Made by a program: the position numbers and the translations under genes. From the NCBI GenBank assembly GCA_033964015.1, contig CM066917.1:30889951-30953950 (forward strand): a stretch of 64,000 nt of DNA. The letters run 5' to 3'. The notes beneath the pieces are model-generated. The model saw only the letters and a list, made by a program, of their open reading frames with translations. It did not search any database and was not told where the DNA came from. Numbering within the stretch: position 1 is the first letter of the stretch; every line of letters starts with the position of its first letter. The DNA comes from Scolanthus callimorphus (taxonomy: Eukaryota; Cnidaria; Anthozoa; Actiniaria; Edwardsiidae). Shown here one piece after another: positions 1 to 11,834 of the stretch.

Positions 1-510
1 AAGTGAATATTTGCGAAGCCGCGTTTTATAAATATATTATCATAAACATGTTCCGTTTGATGAGTCATCCAATTCTACAATGTCCAAAGTTCGGTATTGC
101 ACATTTCATTGTTCGCTCTATTATTTAAAATGACAATTAACAATTTAGTAGACAATGTTTTGCATTTTATCGGCTGTGAAGCAGGGTAAAATGACGCGAA
201 AAACTCGATAGAAATCGAAGACATATAATACATAGCATACTACAATAGACACAGTACCTTTTTCTCGCCGTTAAAAAAAAAAACAGAACAGTACATTTTA
301 ACAAAATATTTCTCGTTTTATTGGTTGTCAGGGCAGGGTTGAGTGTAATTTGTTTGTTCAAATTCAAAACAAAGACACTTGTTTGTTCGCAGCACCCGTG
401 GGGGTGCTTAGGTAACGTAATTCGCGCGCCAAACAAATTGTTGGCATAACTTGAAGCACTTGACTCCCACGCTTTCGGTTATCCCTCATCAGATCGCTTG
501 TCTAAGTGTT
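1..510. other. Upstream AT-rich stretch without a gene
   Basis: No ORF with coding character, no repeat with clear ends. It leads into the promoter of the first GTPase gene. Confidence 0.5.
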
Positions 511-511
511 T

Positions 512-519
512 TATATAAG
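512..519 (+). promoter_or_regulatory. TATA box of first Ras-like gene
   Basis: TATATAAG lies about 230 bases upstream of the start codon at 742. A start of transcription near 540-545 would be the usual 25-30 bases downstream. This is the only TATA-like motif well placed for the gene. Start site itself is inferred. Confidence 0.55.
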
Positions 520-562
520 GCGCTAACGACCTACGAACCAGCCAGTTCATCCAGACAACTAC

Positions 563-613
563 ATGAAAACGTTTCGCATAAACAGAGAGTATTCATCAAG
601 AGCGAAGTCGTGA
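563..613 (+). other. Upstream ORF in the leader of the first GTPase gene
   Basis: ATG at 563 opens a 16-codon frame closed by TGA at 611-613, inside the expected 5' leader and before the main ATG at 742. It is the only upstream ATG I noticed after the TATA box. Such leader ORFs often lower translation of the main frame; that role is an inference here. Confidence 0.4.
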
Positions 614-741
614 GTTAAACGAATTAGTATTCAGACCCCTACGGCTACTTAAGTCTTGGCGAGATAAAAATCACTTAAAAAGGACCTGCTAAGACACAGA
701 GTTACTGGAGTAGAAATTCAGCAGAGAAAACTGGAGTTTCG

Positions 742-1464
742 ATGACGAATTCAGGCAGTGCAAAGATGAAGAAGCAGCAAAAGGAGACAAAAAAGATCGC
801 GCTCCAGAAAAGAGCTTCTTCGTATTTGAAAACGTTGACAATTGCTGTCCTCGGCGAGGGTAGAGTTGGGAAGTCGTCTCTAATAAGAGCATTTTGCGGA
901 GACGAATTCGTACAGGAATACGTTCCTACTATTGAAGAATTCACTTCAAAACATCTCGTGTACAACGGGAGAACTTATCAGTTGGATATTATAGACACGT
1001 GTGGATCTGAAAACTTCCCGGCCATCCGACGAGTTGACATTGCCAAAGCTAATGCTATCATATTGGTGTATTCTCTGGACAATCCTCGATCTTTCGAGCA
1101 GTTGCAGCAGTATAGAGAGGAAATCATTGCCGAGAAAGGCTACAGTGTTCCTGTTATTGTAGTAGCAAACAAGTCAGATCTTTGCCTCGACGGTGATGGA
1201 CACTCGTTGGACATCACAGATAGAAATGGATGTCGAATAAACACGAGGGATGTTGTACTAAAACGGTGGAAGTACATGTGGACAATCACATCTTGTAAGA
1301 TGTGCTGGGGTGTTCAGGACCCATTCCATAACATCTTTGACGACATTGAGAGGCGTAAGAGCGAACTGAACAATAACAACACTTCTCCAACGACCAAACG
1401 AAAATCCTGGCTCAACAGGAGTTTGAACTTGTCACTGAGAAGAACTCGCTCTGCAAGAAATTAA
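742..1464 (+). CDS. Ras-superfamily small GTPase, RASD/Rhes-like, intronless
   Basis: Single-exon protein of 240 residues. G1 P-loop GEGRVGKSS is at 38-46, the switch I threonine in YVPTIEEF is T63 (Ras T35), G3 is DTCGSENF at 85-92, followed by FPAIRR as in RASD and Di-Ras proteins, and G4 NKSD is at 143-146. G5 is weak (TSCK at 183-186 instead of SAK). The Ras Q61 position is serine (S89), and A59 is cysteine, which in family terms predicts low intrinsic GTP hydrolysis. A basic lead of about 30 residues and a basic tail (RSLNLSLRRTRSARN) flank the G domain; there is no CAAX box, so membrane binding would be by charge or absent. A second in-frame ATG lies at 766; 742 is chosen as the first. 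A paralogue lies 8 kb downstream. It could equally be called Di-Ras-like; the GTPase call itself is secure. Confidence 0.9.
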   Translation: MTNSGSAKMKKQQKETKKIALQKRASSYLKTLTIAVLGEGRVGKSSLIRAFCGDEFVQEYVPTIEEFTSKHLVYNGRTYQLDIIDTCGSENFPAIRRVDIAKANAIILVYSLDNPRSFEQLQQYREEIIAEKGYSVPVIVVANKSDLCLDGDGHSLDITDRNGCRINTRDVVLKRWKYMWTITSCKMCWGVQDPFHNIFDDIERRKSELNNNNTSPTTKRKSWLNRSLNLSLRRTRSARN

Positions 1465-4400
1465 GAGCTAGATAGTAATATTAAACTCTGCATATTATAT
1501 TTATTCATTTGGACTTATAACAAATGACTTTGGCTATATTGTATATATTGTCCATTGATTTCTGAATCGCTAGAATGGAGTACTGAAGCTTTGCATTTTG
1601 CCAAAAGTCCAAAGGACTTTGAATTTCCAAGCCCTCTCATTTTTGTTTCCAATACAGAAAAGCACAAATTTCTAATTAATTAATTAAGCTACTGTTGCGA
1701 AGTCTGAGTTATTAGCTCCAGGCTTCTGGAAAAATACTTCGGCTTCTTAAAATAGATGTTTTCAGTGGCAAGGCAATAGACTGTGAACATAGCCTCTGGG
1801 CAAACAAAAATGCATAGGTGATCCAGGGTGCTATTTCTAGATATGATACTAAACGGCGATTAAGATTAGATGAAATATTTTTGATGAAAAATGATTTTCT
1901 ACCAAAGGAATGCTAAAAGAATCAAATGCCACGAACTTAGAACTTCGGGAGCTTGCATGATAAAGTCCTCCTTCAATGTTTCTCTCTTCGGATGGCCACT
2001 TTAAATGTCATGACCACTACTTGGCACTTTACGAAAACAATTTAGTTCCTGTATGTATCCTTTAGTCCTTCCTTTTCATTTGGTCACGAAAAGTAAAACT
2101 TTGAAAGAAATGTTTGCTAATTTCATTTCTTTGCAAGTCTAGAAAAGATGTCATATATATAAGGGGGATGGATTTCGAGTGAAGCTGCCCTAATTACATT
2201 CCAACAAATCGCTTCACTTCATTCCCAAGTGTTATGAGCATCAACCTACAGTAGTTTGAGCTCCAATGATTCGACGGAAGTTTACAAACCTGAGAAATGT
2301 ATTTATTGTGCATATATGAATATGCTAGAATGAAAGATGAATAAAATGGTGGCAAAAGTACTCTTTTGTTTGTTTTTTTCTGAAGGCTCGATGAATGAAT
2401 TACTAGGATATCACTTGACTTTGTCTGCATTTCTGAACCATTTTGCTGAAAGCTCTTTATCAGTAAATACTAGAGCTAAAGAGGCATCTGTACAGGGTTT
2501 GTGTGTTTCTAATTCCAACCCTGCATGGTTGGCGCTATTTAAGGACATTGTTAAAATGAAAATGCAGGTTGTTTTACCTCACTTTTTTCTTGGAACTTGA
2601 TCTGCACGTCAAAAAGATGTAGCTGATATAGTGTTAGCTGCGCACCAAACACTAGAAACTTTTGAAAAAAGTTATCGGTCGTTGCTGGAAATTTGCGCAA
2701 ATGGATGCATAACCCTGTTTTCTGCATGGCTGTCAGTAGCTAAGCGTGCACATATGAATGCGTTTCACATGTCCATAAAACACATTCACATGTCGAAGCT
2801 GTAAAAGGCCACGCACAGCTCATGGGAGTCAAGCACAGGTTTGACAAGATGGTGCAGAGCGGAATGTTGATGTTCTGTTGACTTTTATATTTTCTTCGGC
2901 TGCGTTAGTTCTCAAACGTTTCTTGTTATCTTCCCTAATGTATAATTTTAACATTTTATCAGTACGTACCCCGTCTGCATAAACCTGGAAAAAAAAATAT
3001 TCAAGGAAATATTCATTTTGTGTTGATCAAACTGTCACCACTCTCTAATGTAAGGGCCACAATATCTAAAGATATCCTAGATATCCTATCCTATCATATT
3101 TTGTCTTTGAACTATAAGAACTACTTGAGTAAAAAATCTTCACCTTTTATATTCATAAACCGCGAAAGTAGAAACTCTTGAAAGCTCAGTTCCGCTAGTT
3201 GCGAATTGTGAAATAGGATCGAGATCGCCTGGCGCCGTCCGAATTTTATGAACTATGATGACTGAATGGCTGAATTAGGAGACCTGTCTTAAATGTTGCC
3301 GCACACGAATCATTGCTAAGCGCTATACATTTATAGAAGGTGCAAAGAAAAAGTGGAAACATTTTCTTTTATATATAGTTGTAAATGTTGTACGCAAGTA
3401 TTTGTAACATGGGTTCTCTGTGTTCACCTGAACGCGTGGGAGACTGGGCCGAGCAGGGCTTGAAGGGAACCGGCGCGCGTGTGTAGTGGGCGTGTTGGTT
3501 GGAATTTGGGCAGGTTGAGAGAAGTAATAGTTCTGCGATATCGGTCGAGGTCTCCTTTAATAGTGCCCTGTACATTACAAGTAAGTTCTCCTGGAAATAA
3601 AAGGAGCTTGGTTACATATTGTAAAGTCTTGGAGGAAACAAACCACGGGCAGGGCTGCTCGTGGATATTTCTGTCCATGGGGGAGGGGGTGCCACAAATA
3701 TATTGGTCGCTAATGATCGGCGGCTTCCGTTGGGAAACGGGAAATATTAATCTCTAAGATCACACTTTAGCAAGTCAGAGTCTAAGATTTCTCCTGGAAC
3801 TTGCTGCACCATCGTTTCCTCGCACCTATTATTGATCGTCAGGGGTACTATAGTACCTTCACTTTCGCTAACATTCGTACATGCATTTCTTTTCGATTCT
3901 CTTACGCAGTTAAACATTTAGTTTGTCGCCATTTCTGTTTCTACTCCGTAAACATTGGTAATTTGATGTGGGAATCTTTGAAACTCAACAAATTCATCGT
4001 CTTTTTTATGTTGAAACAATCTTATAGGTTTATATTGAGGGTGTGCGTATATTTGTAACTGCTCCGAGAACTGTTTGTTAACGCTATTAGTGATCAGGAT
4101 ATCATTTCTACAAATAGCAATTTACGTCTAGACACGAAAAGAGAAACCTCTTCATTCCACGACTGTCTGCACGTATCGCATTCGTCTTGTATTCTAACCA
4201 TCTCTCATATATGGTAATAATCCAGTCGTTGATAACACTCTCAAGGTTCACTTTGGATTTTGAGTTTGTTCACTGCTTGAGGGGAAGTGAGTGAAGTATT
4301 TGTGCCTGCATGATATGCGTATGTATGACCAAAATACCCAATCCGGCCTTTTTTTCAGCTTATTTTAGATTTGTTGCACGCAAAAGAAGTTCCGATATTA

Positions 4401-5691
4401 TCACAAGTTCTCCTCGTAGGGTAATGTGAGGCAACGTGGGAATAAAAATGTTGTTATTCAAGGAGGTTGTTATCCCTTTAGCTGCACTAATGGTTGAAAT
4501 AAAAGATATATTAAAGTCTTTAATAGATCTTTTATTGTGATCTAGGGCATTAAGGGATGCCCTAGATTCCTTGTACAAGTACTGCAGGGGCGTAACAATT
4601 AAAAATCGTCAAAAATTGCCTGAGTCATCTTTCATTATCAATAGTTGTCACCTCCCCCCCCCCTTCCCAAATGCTGGCTACCCCTGTAACTGAACATGAC
4701 ACACCATGCTATGAACACCAAAGGCCTTCCCATCTTAAATCCCGCAGGGCAAACGATTAACTTATACAACCTGTCCGATGGGCGTGAAATGTAATTTCGT
4801 AGCCTACACAATTTCTATGCTAATATAGTAGTAATCTCAATCTTGGAATTCCAATGCACTTTGGGGACAAAATTAGTCATAAGCGATATTTCGTCCTGGA
4901 ACAACAAACTGAGATACTTATTTTGAATATTACCTGGTTTTAGACTACCAAAACATATCATAACATGTCATACACTTTGTACACCAATAATCGGATAAAG
5001 GTCTTTGAATAAAGCTGAAAGATAATCTGAAGCATGCAATGCCAGGGAAAACGGGGGTCGACAACCCTTAAAGAATGGCTGTTTAAAGAGATTTCTTTTT
5101 TTGGTTGACGGCCGGAGATTTTCAAATTCCCTATATTTCAGAAACACTCAATTTTGAGAAGTCCTTGTGTGCATAGATGTATTTACAGTACAAGCGGTCG
5201 GAGGCTGAAGGATTTTCTTTGATTTCTCAACCCATCGAAGCTCCCCAAGCATAGGCGTAACAGTCTCCCGCTTTTCTTCGCTTTTTCCTGGAAACAGTGG
5301 AAAGCATGATCGAACTCCCGATTCCCGACGATAAAATTCCAACATTTTTATGAAGACTCCCGATACAGCCGTTCTAAGAGTTGTCAACCCCCGTGAGAAA
5401 AAACAAATTAGTATATTCTTTGACCTGCTTTGAACAAAGAGCCGTGAGATTAAGTGATTTCATCTTTGTCACTTGATGTCTCTTTAGCCTACTTTGTGAC
5501 AAAGAGGGAAAGACTAGCTGCATGCACTAACCCCAAGTGGGACGGTTAATTACTTGTACTTAATTAAAACACTGAGAACAGTATGGAAGATCAAAAACAT
5601 TTGCTCATTGACCCATAGTTGCCTTGTTATGTGTATGGCTTGCACACCTGGTATCATCTCGGGATATACATGAGTTAAAGCACTGACTATG
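1465..5691. other. Intergenic, no gene seen
   Basis: AT-rich stretch between the two GTPase genes. Open frames are short and without family likeness. AATAAA at 2339-2344 could end a long 3' UTR of the first gene. A weak pair of MITE-like ends containing GGGGCGTA and GCTGGCTACCCC lies at about 4586 and 4672. Confidence 0.45.
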
Positions 5692-6135
5692 TTTCTGTCC
5701 ACGTGAGCTAACCATCGAGAATTTTGATTGTAAGACGTAGATTCCTTTTATTAGAATATTTCTCCGGGGGGGGGGGGGGGGGAAATCCCATATTTTTGGG
5801 GCGGGGGTGCTCGTCGGGAACTTTCGTTTTCACCCCTAAAAGGTACCAAACATGGCGTCGCTTAGTTGATTTTCCCTCGTAATTTTGTTGCGTATTTTTT
5901 ACAAAGGAAAATACGTCTGAAATTCAGGCTACCAACAAGTGCGATTTGCTTGATTTGCTAGAACGGACCTCTAACAGGTACCTATCTGGAAAAAAATACA
6001 CGTTTTCGAATTTTACCCCCTAAAAGGTACCAGAGGCCTGAGTTTAAACCCTAAAAGGTACGACGAGCACCCCCGCCCAAAAATATGGGAGTCCCCCCCC
6101 CCCGGGATATTTCTCTGTCCACGTGAGCTAACCAT
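5692..6135. repeat. 21-bp direct repeat surrounding the MITE
   Basis: CTGTCCACGTGAGCTAACCAT occurs at about 5695-5715 and again at 6115-6135, on either side of the MITE but outside its 8-bp target duplication. Only the two ends of this interval are the repeat. Confidence 0.6.
5764..6106. mobile_element. hAT-type MITE with 8-bp target duplication
   Basis: Terminal inverted repeats run from CCGGGG plus a G-run through GGGGCGGGGGTGCTCGTCGG on the left and mirror on the right. The 8-bp direct repeat ATATTTCT flanks it at 5756-5763 and 6107-6114. Internal motifs CCCTAAAAGGTACC occur in both orientations. A diverged relative lies at 28544-28966. An 8-bp duplication fits hAT elements. No coding capacity. 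Confidence 0.75.
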
Positions 6136-6504
6136 GGCGATGTCCATCATGAATGGTGACTGTGGATGGGACTACACCACCTTCTGATAGTGCGCACTAA
6201 TCATTACATACATTTATATGACCATGTGGGGTGAATATGATACAGGATGGAAGTAGAACAAAGTGGACACAAGTAGTGGCCAAGCTCCCCCCCCCCCCAT
6301 TCTAGCTAAAATTATTCCGCCAGCAGCCAACCAGAAGCGAAAGTGAGCTCCTTGACTCAACAACTCTCGCATCCTTCAGACATTCCTCAGACACGTCTCA
6401 CACATCCACTCCATATATCATACACTACGCGCCGTTTTACTCAAAGCGCGCACACCGATCTTGTTCGTCAGACCTAGCGGAATGCAAGAAAAGGCTCAAT
6501 TCTC

Positions 6505-6812
6505 GTACCCAGAGCTCCACGGCTCGAGATCTAGTGGGTCTCGAAAACAAACACCGCAGGCTACCACTGAGAGGCCTTCGCTGATTGGCCGCCTTTAACC
6601 GTTGGGACATGCGCAGAAAACTCTTTCTCTCTCGCGCGAGGGCCCTGTGTCAAATCTCGAGCATGCGTGGCTGTTACCAGAGCTTCACTATTCTTGGGAA
6701 GCCTGTGGACAATTCCTCTAACTCGTACCAACAGCTCTCCCGTTACTTCGCTGAGGCTCTGATTTCACCAAAGCCTCCACGACAATGGAGGGCTCTAGGC
6801 AAATCCTAACAT
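6505..6812. repeat. MITE-like repeat with CTCGTACCCAGAGC end
   Basis: Starts with the CTCGTACCCAGAGCTCC end motif, which recurs at about 7272, 48360, 50710 and 58365, and closes near GGAGGGCTCTAGG. The 74-codon open frame in it (6585-6809) has no family likeness and is taken as repeat sequence. Confidence 0.45.
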
Positions 6813-6927
6813 CTGAAGTGTAGCACTTTTTTTGTCGTCAGTCCGCAGAATCTAGAACTGACAACAACAGATTTGTCTAGTGTTTTGCGCACACTGCATT
6901 ACAGGCGCACACTGCATTATAAATCGC

Positions 6928-7085
6928 AATAGACCAGGTTCGAATTACGCTCCAATGCTCACAAGACAAAAGCTTCAAATCGAGGCTTTCTCCAAGTTCT
7001 AATACATTTACAGTAATTTCAGAAGAAGCCTCGACTTGAGGTTATTGTTTGTAGGCATTGGAGCGTAATTCGAACATGGCCTATT
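6928..7085. mobile_element. Short MITE with about 30-bp inverted ends
   Basis: AATAGACCAGGTTCGAATTA at the left is mirrored, with two or three mismatches, by TAATTCGAACATGGCCTATT at the right, and the match continues through GCTCCAATG. About 158 bases, no coding capacity. Confidence 0.65.
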
Positions 7086-7267
7086 AAGATAGAGAGTCAA
7101 CAACATTCACGCAACTCGACTGCGTCTCGTTGCGTACTTTTTTGTTCATGACGTTCTGTGACGTCATCTGTGTATCTATTACAGTACACACGCACGCAAA
7201 ACGAGATCTATTTGTTAAATAACACGACCCTGCACCAAGCGACTACTGCGCATGCGCCAACTGTTAG

Positions 7268-7355
7268 AATGGCAATCTCGTTCCCAGAGCCCGCGTTTCT
7301 TTTAGGCCAACACCAAGATACGGCTTAAAGATGCACGGGCTCTGGGCTCAATTTC
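7268..7355. mobile_element. MITE of the CTCGTTCCCAGAGCC family
   Basis: Inverted ends CCCAGAGCCCGCGT and GCACGGGCTCTGGG enclose a short hairpin with TCTTTTAGG and AAGATACGG cores. The same ends occur in the Piezo introns at about 48358-48414 and 50714-50775, so it is a family within this window. Confidence 0.65.
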
Positions 7356-7990
7356 ACTAGCGAGCGCGCGCGTGATTAAAACTATTTCGAGCGGTCGAGC
7401 AACTTCTATTTGTGCATGCGCATAAACATTACATTGATGTATCTCAGTCGCCAGGGGTTTCGGGTCACACAGGTCCAAGTTTTCATTAACGGCTACTCAG
7501 TAGGCAGTATATCCGCGATCAACTCACGCGATTTCGTGCCAAAAATCTTTTTGCAGTTGCCGTGGAACGCCGGGATTGGAGGCCCAAAATAGTTTTTTTA
7601 GTTATAGTACACTCTTGAGTTAATTGCAGTTTATTTTCTTGTGGTTTTATCTCTCAACCTGACCCTCCGATATAATAATACTGATGAATTTGTGGTGATT
7701 GCACCCCAGCGTGCGCTGAATTTCGATATTTTGAGTTGGTTAAAGGATGGCTATTAACCTATGACATACTCTAATCATTACCCGTTCCTAATTGAACTGG
7801 AATTAAAGAATAGAGTTTCCTCATGATTAGACCGGCGATTATGTCCTATGCCTATGAGACCCAAACGAGTGCCATTTTTGTGCCATTTTTGAAGAAGAGC
7901 GAAGTTTGTTACGGATATGTCAACAAATGCTCGTCTTGGCCAGGGGCGTGGCTAGCCAGACATAACGAGGTCAGACTGTCTTTTCTTTTA

Positions 7991-8216
7991 GCCGGATTTT
8001 CACTAGTAGTGAAGTAAGCGGAGACGGAGACGTAAGGATGCTTGCGTTCGTGGGAAAATCAAAGAACGGAGACGGAGACGTAAGCGCGAAGGAAGCAGAA
8101 CGGTTCATTTTTTCTTACGTCGCCGCTTACGCTTGCGCACTACTGTCACGACGATTTGCAAACAAACGTAAGCTCGTACGTCTCGATCCGTCCGCTTATT
8201 TCCCTAGTGAAAAGCC
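7991..8216. mobile_element. MITE with GCCGGMTTTTCACTAG ends
   Basis: GCCGGATTTTCACTAG on the left and CTAGTGAAAAGCCGGC on the right form 16-bp inverted ends with one mismatch, flanked on both sides by TTTA. Inside, GGAGACGGAGACGTAAG is repeated. Open frames crossing it (7823-8017, 8038-8280) are taken as chance. Confidence 0.65.
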
Positions 8217-8221
8217 GGCTT

Positions 8222-9421
8222 TAGGATTAAAACTATTCTGCGCGCACACGGGTAGCTACGCCGCTTTTTTTACCTTATAAAATGCAATTAGGCGCAAATT
8301 AAGAATTCAAATTGCTAGTTGAATCACTTTTTCCGAGCATACGAAATATGGTGAGTGCGTTGGCGTGGTTTGACTTTAGTACCGGGAACTCAGTTGTACA
8401 ACTGGCGAAATAGCGGTACAAGCTAACGAAAATTTCTGGCAGTGATCCGTAAAATCGTCCTTGCCGCGCGAACCGGGCTTCACAGGATTTGAATGCCGTG
8501 ATTCCGTGAAACAGAAAAGCCCAACTGAAAACTCTTCATGCCACTACTATACGTGGAATTTGCAACTTCGGACTTCGTGTGAAAGTGCGAAAAATTGATT
8601 GGTGATAATTGATACCCCCGTCTTCACTACCCTGCTTTGTTTGAAATTAAATTCGAGCAAGTGCGCATCAGTCTCTCCGAACACCGCGAGTAATGAAAAT
8701 GAATTGTACAGCAAATCTTAAAATTTGCGGTGACTAATAATACAATTCCCATGCACAATGACTCGTTTTTTTGCTTATTTCTAGTTCTAGGTTCGTGTAT
8801 TTGCATCGCCTAATCATTTTTTCCACGTATTGTATTGAAATTGTAGATCGAAATTACTTCCGAAAAACAATTGTTTTTCTGTGATGAGGAAGTTTTGGAG
8901 ACGGCTTCCCTTTTCATTATCTCTTACCATCAAAGTGGTTTTTATTGCCTGTAGAGTGCATTATTTTAATGAGGATCTTGAGAGCCCTCCTCAGTGAGCT
9001 CGCGGCGCGCGCCCATCGTCAGAAGTGCGTGTGTCAGCAACGCAGAGAATCCTTTTCGAATTTTCAGGAGAAAGTCTCACCCAAAAATCATCACTCAAAA
9101 CTCCATATACGTGAACCAGATGACGCTACAGGGATAAAATGTTGCAGGATTATTTGTGGCATGTAACTATATCGTGGTTTCCATAACTAAATCTGCCCTT
9201 TCGCTTTGTTGATGACAAGAGCTGATTGAGAAATTTGATAGTGAGACATGCAAGCGAGGTCACACGGTTAGCATAACAAGATAGTGGAGCTTAGCCTGCA
9301 TACTTTAGCCTTGTTTTCCGCGTCTTTTCGATATTACATTCAAGCTTTTGACAATTGTGCAATTCAGAAGAGCTCTTAGAGTCTTAGGTAGGAAACAGAC
9401 GTGAACAGAGTTGAAATTTCA
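8222..9421. other. Upstream region of second GTPase gene
   Basis: No gene and no clear repeat. No TATA box is evident in the 150 bases before the gene at 9449, unlike its paralogue. Confidence 0.4.
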
Positions 9422-9433
9422 ATGAGGCGATAG
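9422..9433 (+). other. Minimal upstream ORF before second GTPase gene
   Basis: ATG AGG CGA TAG lies 15 bases before the main start codon. If the transcript begins upstream of it, ribosomes must reinitiate or leak past it. Presence in the mRNA is inferred. Confidence 0.35.
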
Positions 9434-9448
9434 CGAAAAGCGTCATAC

Positions 9449-10165
9449 ATGGCCCAGAAATCATCGCAACATCGTGACAGCACTTCCAGCAACGAATTGA
9501 TCACCGAAAACCCGCTTCGTCGTTTCACGATCGCGTTTTTTGGAGCGGCAAATGTCGGCAAGACTTCGCTTATTCTTCGTTTCCTCGGCTATGGCTTTAA
9601 CGGGGACTACACTCCGACGATTGAGAACTTCTTCATTAAACACGTCTTTTACAAGAACCAGACTTATGAGCTACAGATTATAGACACTTCTGGAACGTAC
9701 GAATTCCCTGCCATGAGAAAAGTCGATATTATCAAAGCGGATGCGTTTGTTATGGTTTATTCAATGGACGAAGCGGAGTCATTTTCAAGACTTAGCAGAT
9801 ACCGCAGCGAAATGCTGGAGGAGAGAAAAGAAAGGCATCCTTGTATTATTGTTTGTAACAAAAGTGATTTACCGTGGGGCACTCACCCGGGTATACTTAC
9901 AGACCACAGGGGGCTACAGATAAGCGCACAGCACTTAGTGGAGTCAGAATGGCAGTACATGTGGCTAGAAAGCTCTGCTAAGGAGAACCAGCAAGTTGAG
10001 GATATTTTTCTCAAGCTTATGGAAGAACTAAGTCGTGGCAAACCTAAGGAGCACGTATCAAGGAAAATTAGCTCGCTGTTGATGATGAACAAGAAGCGAC
10101 CGAGTAGTAAAGTGTCGTTCAATACGATACAAATAGACACGGCTGTGACTAAGCGAGTCGTGTGA
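9449..10165 (+). CDS. Ras-superfamily small GTPase, RASD/Rhes-like, intronless paralogue
   Basis: Single-exon protein of 238 residues, paralogue of the gene at 742. P-loop GAANVGKTS is at 32-40, the switch I threonine in YTPTIENF is T57, G3 DTSGTYEFPAMRK starts at 79 and matches the DTSG..FPAMR signature of RASD/Dexras proteins, G4 NKSD is at 137-140 and G5 SSAK at 175-178. Ras Q61 is threonine (T83). The tail is basic and ends TKRVV, so no CAAX prenylation box. The start at 9449 has a good context (ATGG). All five G boxes are intact, so nucleotide binding is expected; the direct partners are unknown. This copy keeps G5, whereas the copy at 742 has lost it. Confidence 0.92.
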   Translation: MAQKSSQHRDSTSSNELITENPLRRFTIAFFGAANVGKTSLILRFLGYGFNGDYTPTIENFFIKHVFYKNQTYELQIIDTSGTYEFPAMRKVDIIKADAFVMVYSMDEAESFSRLSRYRSEMLEERKERHPCIIVCNKSDLPWGTHPGILTDHRGLQISAQHLVESEWQYMWLESSAKENQQVEDIFLKLMEELSRGKPKEHVSRKISSLLMMNKKRPSSKVSFNTIQIDTAVTKRVV

Positions 10166-11834
10166 CAAAAGGATTTCAAATACTTTCAATATACTTGTGA
10201 ATATTCGCATAATATTCTACTAGCATGGGGAATATTCAGTCCTGTATAAGAATATTTGTATATATTCGTCAGATTTCGTGATTTATAAAGAGCCAGAAGA
10301 GCCGGTACTCATCGACATTTTGTTGCTAAGCCTTTTATTTGCACCATGACACCGTTATACGTTTTGAATAGATCTTGTCTTAGGATAAGGAATTTATTTG
10401 AACGTCCGTGCAATATCAGCCTTGCTTTTGTAGCAGCACTGTGCCATAGAAATTGAAACCAGAACACCACATACCGGCGCGGAGAACCTGAAAACATAGA
10501 AAGAAACGCGACCTTTTTGTCTTACAACTTAATCCCATCCATATCCATATTTGAGTATTTATTTTTAAAAACGTCAACAAAAAAGGGTTAATTTTTACAA
10601 GATAAAAGCCTATTGTTTCGAAGGAGCTCGACAAAAGAAAACAAAAGGCTTCGATCTTGTACCTTTACCCTTTTGCCGACAACGTTTCTTGAAAAAGCTG
10701 TATACATTTTTGGGGGGATGACCATCAAAATGAAGTTTGTCACAAAACGTTTTCAGACGGGGTGTTAACGGAAAGGAGATAACTTGGCCTTGCTCCAGGA
10801 GGGTTAGGTTTTTTGATGCGCTAATCAAAATAGCGATAGTGGCGGGTTTGTTGTTAAAATGGAGTTATTATTGGGGTCGCGTGACTTGGGAGGGGAATGA
10901 AGATATATATAATGATATCGAGTACATGATTTCCTAAATTATAACATCTGATATACATTCCAGCTATAATGTGACCCCGGCGAGTAGTACCAAGAGATGG
11001 TGTTCTCATAAACCGATTGAAATATAAGTCTAATACGAGATTGTTTTCGAGTATGAGAAAACGGTTTAAATCCAGGCCAGCACCCACTATGTATATGGCT
11101 AAAATCTAATTTAGTTTTGTCAAACAACAAACTTTAAATGTGATTTCGTACACGGAAGTGCGCGCCTGTTGAGAGAAACACGTTAAGCGTTTTCCAGCCG
11201 AACACCCAAAGCGTTAGTTGCGTTACATTTTACTTAGCCTGCATAGCAACCAGAATTTCGCTTGGAGTTTGTTTCCCGCTTTTCTCCAGGTTTCTCTGCC
11301 CGGCTAAAATTCCACAAGCACACAAACATCCAGAGGCTACATCTTATTGACCTTATATGGCACAGTTAGGGAACAAAAGTCACTGCGGATGTTTCGAGGT
11401 GCTATAAGTACGTATGCCTGTGCCGTATGCCAGGCATATGTTACACATGTTACTGTAGACTTGATCTCTATATTGTTCTGTAGACTTGATCTTTATAACC
11501 CTTCATTGCGATGATACATTTAATTAAAACAAGGAGGTTTTATTTAGCCTGTGTAGCAAGCGCAAGAGAGGAGAGGAGAGGGGCAAGGGCGGAGAGAAAT
11601 ATTAAAACCCATAGCGCGCGAGAAACTCAGGAGTTTATCAAAACTCACCCATTCAATTTCCGCTTCTACTTCAAAATCTACACCTTATACTTGGCCTCGA
11701 GGAAGTAGTATTTTCAACAACACCTTTATTTTGTGTTACGAAAAAATAGCAGTGCGAATTTCTGTCATATTATAGCGGGGCGTGGAGAGGAACTTAGATG
11801 ATAGATGCTGCACTTACGATTTGCGTGGGAGAGG
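10166..11834. other. Intergenic, no gene seen
   Basis: 3' flank of the second GTPase gene up to the piggyBac left end. Several overlapping minus-strand open frames at 10.3-11.1 kb have no family likeness. No repeat with clear ends. Confidence 0.45.
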
